The notes below the pieces were generated by a model. It was given only the letters and a program-made list of their open reading frames with translations, made no database searches and was not told the origin of the DNA. From Chloroflexota bacterium (GTDB lineage Bacteria; Chloroflexota; Anaerolineae; Aggregatilineales; Aggregatilineaceae), in NCBI GenBank assembly GCA_016234525.1, contig JACRBK010000380.1, positions 1-13,486 on the forward strand: a stretch of DNA of 13,486 nt, read 5' to 3'. A program made the position numbers and the translations under genes. Positions 7,701-13,120 of the stretch are shown piece after piece (the first letter of the stretch is position 1; each line of letters opens with the position of its first letter).

Positions 7701-8791
7701 CACCCGGCAGTGGGCGAAGCGGCCTGTGTCGATTTGGCGGCTTTGAGGATGATCTGCGCCAAGCCTACCGCCGACAGGTCCATCGCGGCGCGTGTTGGCA
7801 GGGCGAGCCGGCTCACCCCTACCGTGCTGTACCCGGCAAAACGATCAGTTTCGTTCACCTGCAAGGGCGTCGGAAGCTGTGGCGCTGTGGCAGGATCGGT
7901 CAGGCTGGCGGCGATCCAGGTGACGGCGCATTCTGCTACTGGGTTTTCAGGCGCTTCGACGCTGGCAGCGTTCGCGTCATCCGCCAACAGGATCATATCC
8001 AGAGCAGGATGCGCGGACACGGCAGGCAGAAGATGACCGACCACCGGCAGGCGCGACGGGTACATTTTGGGCTGAGCAGTATATGTGTCGATCTCGCGCA
8101 GGGTGGCGTAGACATTCGCCATCGCCAGCACATTTTCAGGATCAGAAGCCAGCGGCGCGGCGCGCAGCGAAAAAATGCCCATGATCGTCGTCGGCTGATC
8201 GCCACACAACAGGCGCAGCCGCGTGACAATATCAAACAACATGCCGCTGCCTTCGGCCTCTGCTAACGAGGCCAGCACATAGATACGCCGCGCCAGTTTG
8301 AGATCACGCCCGGTTCCGACCTCGTGCAGCCATTGAATCTGCCGGTACAGCGTATCGCTGATCAGGGGAGCATGGTGGAATAACATCAGGCGGCTGTGAG
8401 CGCGCACCAAAGAAGGGTCTTTTTGGGCTTCGGGCGCACGCGGCGAATGCGGCCACCACTGCGGCACGCCCATCTGTGAATAACGGGCGGGAATATCCGT
8501 CCAGCGGATCGCGTCCATTTCGAGCGGCAGACGTTCTTCGCGCGGCAGAGCGACTTCTTCTCTCAGCGAACGGCGGCGCGCAATCGCCAGCAGATGAATG
8601 TTATTTTGCACCTCGCGCCGGGCCAACAGCACATTCAGCATGGCCCGCACCCGCGCTACCGCCTGCTGCCCAACTTGCCCCAGACCGACGACTAACGCGG
8701 CTTCGCGCAGTTGGTCCGTGCCAGGGCGCGCACGCTCTCCGAACTGACCGAGCGAGATCAGCGCATACGGGGACGAAGTGCTGTCAGGCAT
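4739..8791 (-). CDS. Tubulin/FtsZ-like domain fused to an AAA/STAND-type ATPase
   Basis: A 1350-residue protein with no signal peptide or membrane helix that I can see. The N-terminus resembles bacterial tubulin-like proteins (Pfam Tubulin_2 style): a GxGxxG loop 'VVGLGQVGQQAV' (34-45), a T4-loop equivalent 'LASLAEAEGSGMLFDIV' (173-189) where the GGGTGSG signature is worn to EAEGSG, then 'ENVLAMANVYATLREIDTY' (219-237) and 'LDMILLADDANAA' (264-276). Residues about 410-610 are helical with coiled-coil character. Residues about 878-975 are a distinct alpha/beta stretch just before the ATPase. The C-terminal part has 'FFGREREI' (995-1002), Walker A GGRRIGKTS (1018-1026), Walker B IAILFDEVD (1095-1103), a sensor-like 'FVFSGE' (1133-1138), and a winged-helix-like tail. 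The start has TGGAG 9 nt upstream. The ATPase call is firm; the tubulin relation is probable; the job is unknown, perhaps nucleotide-driven assembly or signalling. Confidence 0.85.
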   Translation of the reverse strand: MPDSTSSPYALISLGQFGERARPGTDQLREAALVVGLGQVGQQAVARVRAMLNVLLARREVQNNIHLLAIARRRSLREEVALPREERLPLEMDAIRWTDIPARYSQMGVPQWWPHSPRAPEAQKDPSLVRAHSRLMLFHHAPLISDTLYRQIQWLHEVGTGRDLKLARRIYVLASLAEAEGSGMLFDIVTRLRLLCGDQPTTIMGIFSLRAAPLASDPENVLAMANVYATLREIDTYTAQPKMYPSRLPVVGHLLPAVSAHPALDMILLADDANAASVEAPENPVAECAVTWIAASLTDPATAPQLPTPLQVNETDRFAGYSTVGVSRLALPTRAAMDLSAVGLAQIILKAAKSTQAASPTAGWINQMMNQAQTALLDIDLLHLPQVSDRLRDWSYALSLAGLTRQLETRVARGETGRMLDLVQSETRRLEKEVSEQDTLEQGVTVTMTDTLRARMDSTLSASQRDLQNALYTAPVELAYQRGYGLIWAVSALEGLEKQVVAALTELERNVLETDALHQNARSALLEAANQHDGKTVKRKTVVVELDARAGEMLNATAAWIAAQARLDGWRGLRRQISDLISQVRDVIPQIEIIGQSLRDFEQSCREAMAQAVRQPPQFPAGVALTEHWYAAGIKDIAEYGLLQPRELLAQVFNVWGGAHVPQERRLGRFLAEALDAARRTLAGAYNFLDLYQFLSENQNNLMFRQALMKLPGAATPALIPNADERHPAPALYELVRETPRAFSALGPVQPGFARSFVPSPDPDEITVLRVLHGMMAEAIPALREGYRRAYDRAGAEGMPLHIDRRWDSTMADLVHTAARREISTIWENLIKALLRDPGSAAPPLDALVRAFGLALDVQETTTVPSLPGDMRLVVYKLRPFRLKLPPPNCAVLFIFSNRSAEAVGEEIERAMALLPLEEQFAFVVNLTGRRDMDELLAPLRRIDFTSLVLTEADIKHIVSARQPTRALGDLVLDQVSLTTVSPFYTRGPVPEHMFFGREREISEVRSKLRTHSVALIGGRRIGKTSTLQRIQRLLKPIESDYVPYYLDCHNATNYQSFFWLVNKRWELDLPANVNPVQFEDAVNALQQRHRGKNIAILFDEVDTLLRFDRLPDHQETLFRTFRALSNEKRCQFVFSGEKWLMSATHDPYSALFNFAQAVRLEPLPPKVVHHLVAEPFEMLNVWIEESDQLIDKIYHISAGHPNIVQMICQAMVEELDHDPQNASLLNMAHLDHATSQRELQDEIVETIWGQMNPLAKLITLIWPEDEVLLTLNQIEALLSDIGIHRVAPEKLERTAKDLELYCFVRPRENDQIELIPIAFPAILDFMTDKKRQIEIVRRQYENESRAAPG

Positions 8792-8854
8792 GAGGATCGA
8801 CTCCAGACGAGTGTGTAAAACCAGGTTGCAGAACCAATCAATCGGTCTGCCATG

Positions 8855-8863
8855 ATCATAACA
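8855..8863 (-). promoter_or_regulatory. Candidate extended -10 promoter of the tubulin-like/ATPase gene
   Basis: The minus strand reads TGTTATGAT (TGn plus near-consensus -10), 64 nt before the start codon at 8791. No clear -35 box is seen at 16-18 nt. Prediction only. Confidence 0.4.
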
Positions 8864-9001
8864 TGAATTGGGTTTTCGATGTTGTACGGCGGGGAAGCTG
8901 CCCGCCTTCAGCCTTCAGCAAAAAGCACGCGCAGCCTGAACAGGGAGTAACGGGTCTGCACCTTCGCCCAGCATTCTCCCCTCTCCGCTAAGGGGTCGTA
9001 T

Positions 9002-9029
9002 TTGCTAAACGACACCAAACCGTTATGCT
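9002..9029 (+). promoter_or_regulatory. Candidate promoter of the lipoprotein gene pair
   Basis: TTGCTA (9002-9007) and TATGCT (9024-9029), 16 nt apart, precede the lipoprotein ATG at 9057 by a short leader. Each box matches four of six consensus positions. It would fire away from the tubulin-like gene promoter in the same 265-nt divergent region. Confidence 0.3.
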
Positions 9030-9043
9030 AGGATGTGTAAACC

Positions 9044-9047
9044 GGAG
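9044..9047 (+). promoter_or_regulatory. Ribosome binding site that sets the lipoprotein start
   Basis: GGAG, 9 nt before the ATG at 9057. It lies inside the longer open frame that begins at 9033 and so argues against that earlier ATG. Confidence 0.55.
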
Positions 9048-9056
9048 AAAATCACT

Positions 9057-9467
9057 ATGCAGCCCATTATTCATAAACCAGTCTGGATCGTGATCGTGCT
9101 GTTGATCGCGGCAGGACTGGCGTGCAGCATCAGCACCAGCACCGCCCATTTTGAAAACCCCAAAATGTATAAGGACGCTGACGGCACCACTCGAACCACC
9201 AGCTACGCCCCTGCCGATACGTTTTACTGCCGGGTGGAGTTAAAAAACGCCGCTGGCGATATACCAACTAAAGCCGAATGGTATGCCGTGTCAGTGGAAG
9301 ACAAGACCGTTCGCACCTTGATCACGCAAGCCGAAATGGAGTCGGGTGACGGCACGTTGACCTTTGATCTCACGCCGCCGCAAGAGGGCTGGCCGGTAGG
9401 TTCGTATCAAGTGGTGTTATATTTGAATGATAAACCCAAAGAGACACTGACATTTAAGGTCAAATAG
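9057..9467 (+). CDS. Small predicted lipoprotein (unknown function)
   Basis: A 136-residue exported protein. The N-terminus 'HKPVWIVIVLLIAAGLAC' is a positive/hydrophobic signal ending in a lipobox-like AGLAC with the lipidated cysteine at residue 23; the -3 position is Gly rather than the usual Leu, so lipidation is likely but not certain. The mature part is beta-rich and Ig-like in style ('YAPADTFYCRVELKNAAG', 'VGSYQVVLYLNDKPKETLTFKVK'), resembling small extracellular adhesion or binding modules. The start at 9057 is chosen over 9033 because of GGAG at 9 nt and because the signal peptide begins there. The next gene starts 10 nt after its stop, so the two form a transcription unit. I do not recognise a named family. 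Confidence 0.82.
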   Translation: MQPIIHKPVWIVIVLLIAAGLACSISTSTAHFENPKMYKDADGTTRTTSYAPADTFYCRVELKNAAGDIPTKAEWYAVSVEDKTVRTLITQAEMESGDGTLTFDLTPPQEGWPVGSYQVVLYLNDKPKETLTFKVK

Positions 9468-9477
9468 GGAGGTCGTC

Positions 9478-10683
9478 ATGAAGAAAAATCGGTGGTGGAT
9501 ACTTGCTGCCTTGTTCGCGCTGATTCTGATTGGTGTGCCGGGGGTCTCCGGCCAGGACAGCAGCGAAAACGATCTGCTGCGCCTGCTGCATTTTGTGCCC
9601 GATACGCCCGAAACGCGCGCCTGGCTGACCTTTGGCGACCTGGCAACCTGGCACACCAGTTGGAATGTGCCGCGCATCGACAACGTGGAACAACTCGAGG
9701 CGCTTGACCGTGACCCCTATGCTTATTGGGTGTTTATCATGCCCACCCAGACTATGCCGCCCGATGTGTTGGGCGCACAATATTTGCTGAGCGACGATAT
9801 TCGCGCCATCTATGGCTTTGACCTGTTCAACATGGATCGATTCCTGTATGCCGGGGAACCGCCCGACGATATTTCGGTGGTGGAGTTCAGCTTCGACGGC
9901 ACGCAAATCGCCAATGCGTTGACCACCACAGGGTATGAGGCGGTTCCGTTGGAAACGGGCGGCACGCTTTATCAGATTCTTGGCGATTATGAAACCGATC
10001 TCCCTGGCTCCACCGGCCTGCCGCGCCTGGGTATGTTGGGCCGCCTCAACCGGATCGCGCTGCTGGATGGGCAGATGGTGATCGGGCGCGCGACGGCTCC
10101 CGTGACAAATTCCCTCGCCACGCAGCAGGGCACCGTACCTTCATTGGCGGATGATCCGGCCTATATCGCCGCCGCCAACGCGATGGAAGACTGGTCGATG
10201 TTGGGCGATCTGACCGGCGCGGCCCTGATCAGCGGTGCGCAGTTCCCCGATGCATACTCCGTCGGGTTGGACATAGGGCCGCTCCCCCTGAAGGAAGTAC
10301 GCGACACGCTGCTGGCGCAGTATCAAGCCGATCCGCTGCCGCATTTTGACGTCGCGCTGTTTTCAACACGCCATGCACCAGGGGCCACCTATTTAGGATT
10401 GGTCTTAGTTTTCCCACCAGGAACCGATGCTGAAGCCGCCGCTCACACCCTGGCGAACCGGCTGCAAACTTACACCAGCCTGTTGTCAGGTGAGTCATTT
10501 GCCGAGCGTTGGGTCCTTGAGAGCGACAGTCACGCGGCGATCAATGGTCTGCCGGTCGCGATGGTAACGATGCGCGTTGATGATCCTGAGCCTGCCCCGC
10601 CCGGTGATCGCGCTAACACGGCGATCTTGGGCTGGGCCAATATGCTCTACCGGCGCGACATGGCCTTTTTATTCGCGGAATAA
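9478..10683 (+). CDS. Secreted protein of unknown function
   Basis: A 401-residue protein with a clear signal peptide ('MKKNRWWILAALFALILIGV', cleavage probably after VSG, residue 25). The mature chain has repeated alpha/beta segments without cysteines: 'FVPDTPETRAWLTFGDLATW', 'MDRFLYAGEPPDDISVVEFSFDG', 'RIALLDGQMVIGRA', 'ATYLGLVLVFPPGTDAEAAAHTLANRLQTYTS'. The alternation of a strand pair with a helix suggests two similar halves, but I could not identify a family or active-site motif. GGAGG at 5 nt spacing fixes the start. It follows the lipoprotein gene by 10 nt, so translational coupling and a shared extracellular role are likely. A strong hairpin follows its stop codon. Confidence 0.85.
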   Translation: MKKNRWWILAALFALILIGVPGVSGQDSSENDLLRLLHFVPDTPETRAWLTFGDLATWHTSWNVPRIDNVEQLEALDRDPYAYWVFIMPTQTMPPDVLGAQYLLSDDIRAIYGFDLFNMDRFLYAGEPPDDISVVEFSFDGTQIANALTTTGYEAVPLETGGTLYQILGDYETDLPGSTGLPRLGMLGRLNRIALLDGQMVIGRATAPVTNSLATQQGTVPSLADDPAYIAAANAMEDWSMLGDLTGAALISGAQFPDAYSVGLDIGPLPLKEVRDTLLAQYQADPLPHFDVALFSTRHAPGATYLGLVLVFPPGTDAEAAAHTLANRLQTYTSLLSGESFAERWVLESDSHAAINGLPVAMVTMRVDDPEPAPPGDRANTAILGWANMLYRRDMAFLFAE

Positions 10684-10689
10684 TTCCAA

Positions 10690-10728
10690 TTTTGTCGGGG
10701 GATGGGGCCACCCTATCCCCCGACAAAA
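10690..10728. terminator. 39-nt near-perfect hairpin after the secreted-protein gene
   Basis: The arms pair over 18 positions with one G-U pair: 10690-10703 pairs perfectly with 10715-10728, and GGGG (10704-10707) pairs with CCCT (10711-10714), leaving a 3-nt loop. It starts 6 nt after the stop at 10683. The tract polarity is unusual: T-run on the 5' side and A-run on the 3' side, so no U-tract follows on either strand. It probably limits read-through or protects the upstream transcript; it could also regulate the dehydrogenase gene that follows. Confidence 0.6.
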
Positions 10729-10771
10729 ATTCTATAACATTATTTACGGTTTAAAGAAAGAGATTTAAGCC

Positions 10772-11806
10772 ATGAAAGCCATTTTACTCACTGAACACGG
10801 CCCGGCGGAAAAGCTGCAATTCGTGACCGATCACCCGGTCCCTGATCCTGGCCCCGGCGAAGTACGCCTCAAGGTTGGGGCCGCCGCCCTGAATTACCTG
10901 GATATTTGGGTGCGCAACGGCTGGCCGGGCATCAAATTACATTATCCCCACATCCCCGGCGCAGATGCCGCCGGGACGGTTGATGCGCTGGGTGACGGGG
11001 TGACCGGCTGGGTGGTCGGAGATCGCGCCGCCCTGGACCCGACGATAAGCTGTGGCGTGTGTGTATTTTGCCGCTCCGGTCAAGAGAATCGCTGCATCCA
11101 TTTTGGCATTTTGGGCGAACATCTCAGCGGAACATATGCCGAATACATCACCGTTCCCGCGCGTAACCTGATCATGCTGCCGGGGCATGTCTCGTTTGCC
11201 GAAGCCGCTGCCGCCTCATTAGTATTCGTCACCGCGTGGCACAGTCTGATCACACGCGGCGAACTGCGCCCGGCGGAATCGGTGCTGATTGTGGGCGCGA
11301 GCGGCGGCGTGAATACCGCCTGCATCCAGATCGCCAAACTGGCGGGCTGTCTCGTGATCGTGGTCGGCAGTTCGGATGAAAAGTTAGCCCAGGCCAAAGC
11401 GCTCGGCGCGGATGCTATCGTGCGGCGCGATGTAGAGGGCGGCTGGTCGCGGGCGATCTTCCAACTCACGGCCAAACGCGGTGTGGATGTGGTGGTCGAT
11501 AACGTGGGCGCGGCGACATTTAAAGATAGTCTGCGGGCAGCGGCGCGCGGCGGGCGTATTTTGACGGTGGGCAACACCAGCGGCCCGGTCGTTGAGATCG
11601 ATAACCGGCTGGTATTCGGCAAACATCTCAGCATTTTGGGCAGCACAATGGGGCCGCATCATGATTATGTTACAGTGATGAACCTGCTGTTTAAGGGCAA
11701 ACTCAAGGCCGTGATCGGCGCGACTTACCCGCTCGAACAGGCCGCCGCCGCTCAGCGCGCGCTCGAAGCCGGGGATGTGTTCGGGAAGATCGTGTTGGAA
11801 ATTTAG
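10772..11806 (+). CDS. Zinc-binding MDR dehydrogenase (alcohol/quinone oxidoreductase type)
   Basis: A 344-residue medium-chain dehydrogenase/reductase, full length for the family, predicted to be a cytoplasmic NAD(P)(H)-dependent oxidoreductase. The N-terminal GroES-like domain has 'GPGEVRLKVGAAALNYLD' and four cysteines of the structural zinc lobe (C94, C97, C100, C108). The Rossmann domain has 'VLIVGASGGVNTACIQIAKLAG' (171-192), followed by 'VVGSSDEKLAQAKALGADAI' and 'GVDVVVDNVGAATF'. The catalytic-zinc ligands look lost: the Cys position is N41, the following His position is W46, and the 'GHE' box reads GAD (63-65). This points to a zinc-independent quinone or enone reductase-like chemistry; the substrate is unknown. 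A purine-rich AAGAAAGAG lies about 9 nt before the ATG. The gene is flanked by hairpins and appears monocistronic. Confidence 0.92.
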   Translation: MKAILLTEHGPAEKLQFVTDHPVPDPGPGEVRLKVGAAALNYLDIWVRNGWPGIKLHYPHIPGADAAGTVDALGDGVTGWVVGDRAALDPTISCGVCVFCRSGQENRCIHFGILGEHLSGTYAEYITVPARNLIMLPGHVSFAEAAAASLVFVTAWHSLITRGELRPAESVLIVGASGGVNTACIQIAKLAGCLVIVVGSSDEKLAQAKALGADAIVRRDVEGGWSRAIFQLTAKRGVDVVVDNVGAATFKDSLRAAARGGRILTVGNTSGPVVEIDNRLVFGKHLSILGSTMGPHHDYVTVMNLLFKGKLKAVIGATYPLEQAAAAQRALEAGDVFGKIVLEI

Positions 11807-11864
11807 CAGATCGCCTGAAGACCCTGGCTATTTACGGGCAGGACCATCAATGTCCCTGCGAATT

Positions 11865-11896
11865 GGGGAGATAGGGGTAAAAACACCAATCTCCCC
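11865..11896. terminator. Hairpin between convergent genes, probable bidirectional terminator
   Basis: GGGGAGAT (11865-11872) pairs perfectly with ATCTCCCC (11889-11896), and an inner GGT/ACC pair extends the fold. It abuts the stop codon of the HD-domain gene (11897-11899) and lies 58 nt past the dehydrogenase stop. A weaker bulged hairpin is at 11838-11859. U-tracts are poor on both strands, so termination is inferred mainly from position. Confidence 0.5.
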
Positions 11897-12460
11897 CTAA
11901 AAACATCCGAATGTTTCTTCCTCAAACGCCGCGAACAGATCATCCATGCGCGCGATACGCTGAACGGCAACTTCTCTAGAGGTCTCCAATATCAGCTTGC
12001 CAGGGAGCGCCGCACGGCGTTTTTTCGTGATCTCGAAGGCTCTTTTCAGGTCTTTGGCATTCTTAGAAAAATCGCGCAAGACCCCAACCACGCCCAGAAA
12101 ATCCAGCGCATCCGCATCGCACAATAAGATCGCCTCTAAGCGGCGGGCTGGGTCGGGGCTGTGGTGAAACTCAATACATTCCAGGATCAGCGCAGCCTGA
12201 TCGCCCGGATAGTTTCTTTCACTCAAAAACGTCTCGGCCACCTGCCGGGATCGCAGGGCATGGTCCACGTCCGCTTGCAGCCAGGGAGAATACCCTCCCC
12301 AGTCGTGAAGATGCGCGGCGACCCACAGCGTATCCTGATCATAACGCTGACCGTCACTGATTTGAGCAATCAGACTTAACAAACGCCGGGTGTGATTGAT
12401 GCCCCATGCATCGCCGTATTCCTCGGTCAGGCGAACAATCTCATCACGGTTAATTTCCAT
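11897..12460 (-). CDS. HD-domain phosphohydrolase family protein
   Basis: A 187-residue soluble protein of the HD superfamily (metal-dependent phosphohydrolases that act on nucleotides or nucleotide second messengers). Visible metal-site residues: H23 in 'GINHTRRLL', the H52-D53 pair in 'VAAHLHDWGGYS', a histidine pair at H99-H100 in 'IEFHHSPD', and D115/D117 in 'LLCDADALDFLG'. This H...HD...H...D order fits a canonical HD site. There is no fused GGDEF, receiver or PAS domain, so the substrate cannot be assigned. The start at 12460 has GAGGAG 8 nt upstream. It begins 24 nt after the stop of the HEAT-repeat gene and is likely co-transcribed with it. A hairpin at its stop codon probably ends the transcript. 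Confidence 0.9.
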   Translation of the reverse strand: MEINRDEIVRLTEEYGDAWGINHTRRLLSLIAQISDGQRYDQDTLWVAAHLHDWGGYSPWLQADVDHALRSRQVAETFLSERNYPGDQAALILECIEFHHSPDPARRLEAILLCDADALDFLGVVGVLRDFSKNAKDLKRAFEITKKRRAALPGKLILETSREVAVQRIARMDDLFAAFEEETFGCF

Positions 12461-12484
12461 GTTATTAGCTCCTCAAAAAAGGGA

Positions 12485-13063
12485 TTATTCTTCTGGTAGT
12501 TCAGAGAGAGAATCCAGGGCTTTTTGCACGCGCGACCGCACGTGCGGGTCTTCGTCGTCGGCAAATTGGGCGATGATGGGGATAGCGCGGCGCGCGTCTA
12601 ACTTTTGCAGGGCTTTGATCACGGTATGGCGCACGGTCGGCGATGGGGTCGCTTGCAGAGTGGCGATCAGGCCATCAATCGCGCGGCGATCCCCCAACTC
12701 CCCTAATGACGTGGCGACCCACAACACCAGATTCGCCGAACCGCCGCCAAGCGCCTGGATCAACGGCAGCACAGCGCGTTGATCGCCGATATGGCCCAGC
12801 AGTTCAGCGGCGGTCTGCTGCAAAATATTATTCGGCAGCGTCAGCGCCTCAATCATCACCGGAATCACGCGCTCGTCTTCAATTTCGGACAACACATGCA
12901 GCGCCAACCAACTTTTGCGGCCTTGCAGGGTGTGCATCGCATCGATCAGCGGCTCAACCGCGGCGGCTCCAAAAGCCACAAGCTGAGTCTGAGCCTGGGC
13001 GCGAACCTCATAGTCAAAACTGTCGAGGTCTTGAATGAGCGTCGCGATTGGCGGTGTGGTCAT
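12485..13063 (-). CDS. HEAT-repeat protein (PBS lyase HEAT-like)
   Basis: A 192-residue all-helical solenoid. Repeats of about 30 residues are visible with 'D.RAVLPLI.AL' cores: 'DERVIPVMIEALTLPNNILQ', 'DQRAVLPLIQALGGGSAN', 'DRRAIDGLIATLQATPSPTV', 'ARRAIPIIAQFADDEDPHV', plus N-terminal repeats starting 'VRAQAQTQLVAFGAAAVEPL'. Such proteins act as protein-protein binding scaffolds; the PBS-lyase name comes from the family and does not show pigment chemistry. The ATG at 13063 is preferred because G-rich sequence lies just upstream and the first repeat follows; a GTG at 13090 is possible but overlaps a palindromic repeat. It is followed at 24 nt by the HD-domain gene. The partner and process are unknown. 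Confidence 0.88.
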   Translation of the reverse strand: MTTPPIATLIQDLDSFDYEVRAQAQTQLVAFGAAAVEPLIDAMHTLQGRKSWLALHVLSEIEDERVIPVMIEALTLPNNILQQTAAELLGHIGDQRAVLPLIQALGGGSANLVLWVATSLGELGDRRAIDGLIATLQATPSPTVRHTVIKALQKLDARRAIPIIAQFADDEDPHVRSRVQKALDSLSELPEE

Positions 13064-13091
13064 GCACTCCCCCCCGGCATAAAACGACACA

Positions 13092-13116
13092 GGGCGCAGC
13101 AGGGGCGCGTCCCTAT
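13092..13116. repeat. Short GGGCGCAGCA palindromic repeat between receiver and HEAT genes
   Basis: GGGCGCAGCA (13092-13101) is followed by GCGCGTCCCTAT; the ends pair as GGGCGC/GCGTCCC with one bulge. It shares the ten-base core and the TAGGG end (complement) with the copy at 4719-4742. Both sit next to the 3' end of a minus-strand gene, which suits a REP-like dispersed element. Confidence 0.45.
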
Positions 13117-13120
13117 GAAC

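Noticed and set aside
7634..8266. Plus-strand open frame of 210 codons antisense to the tubulin-like domain region
   Set aside because: Arg/Gln/His-rich antisense shadow of the real gene, with no domain signature.
8792..9056. Search of the 265-nt divergent region for a small gene, RNA or mobile-element remnant
   Set aside because: Apart from promoter candidates I saw only a CCTTCAG tandem pair near 8905 and weak GC-rich hairpins; nothing supports an RNA gene or element ends.
11080..11646. Minus-strand open frame of 188 codons across the dehydrogenase gene
   Set aside because: Ser/Arg/Pro-rich shadow; the plus strand has the full MDR domain pattern.
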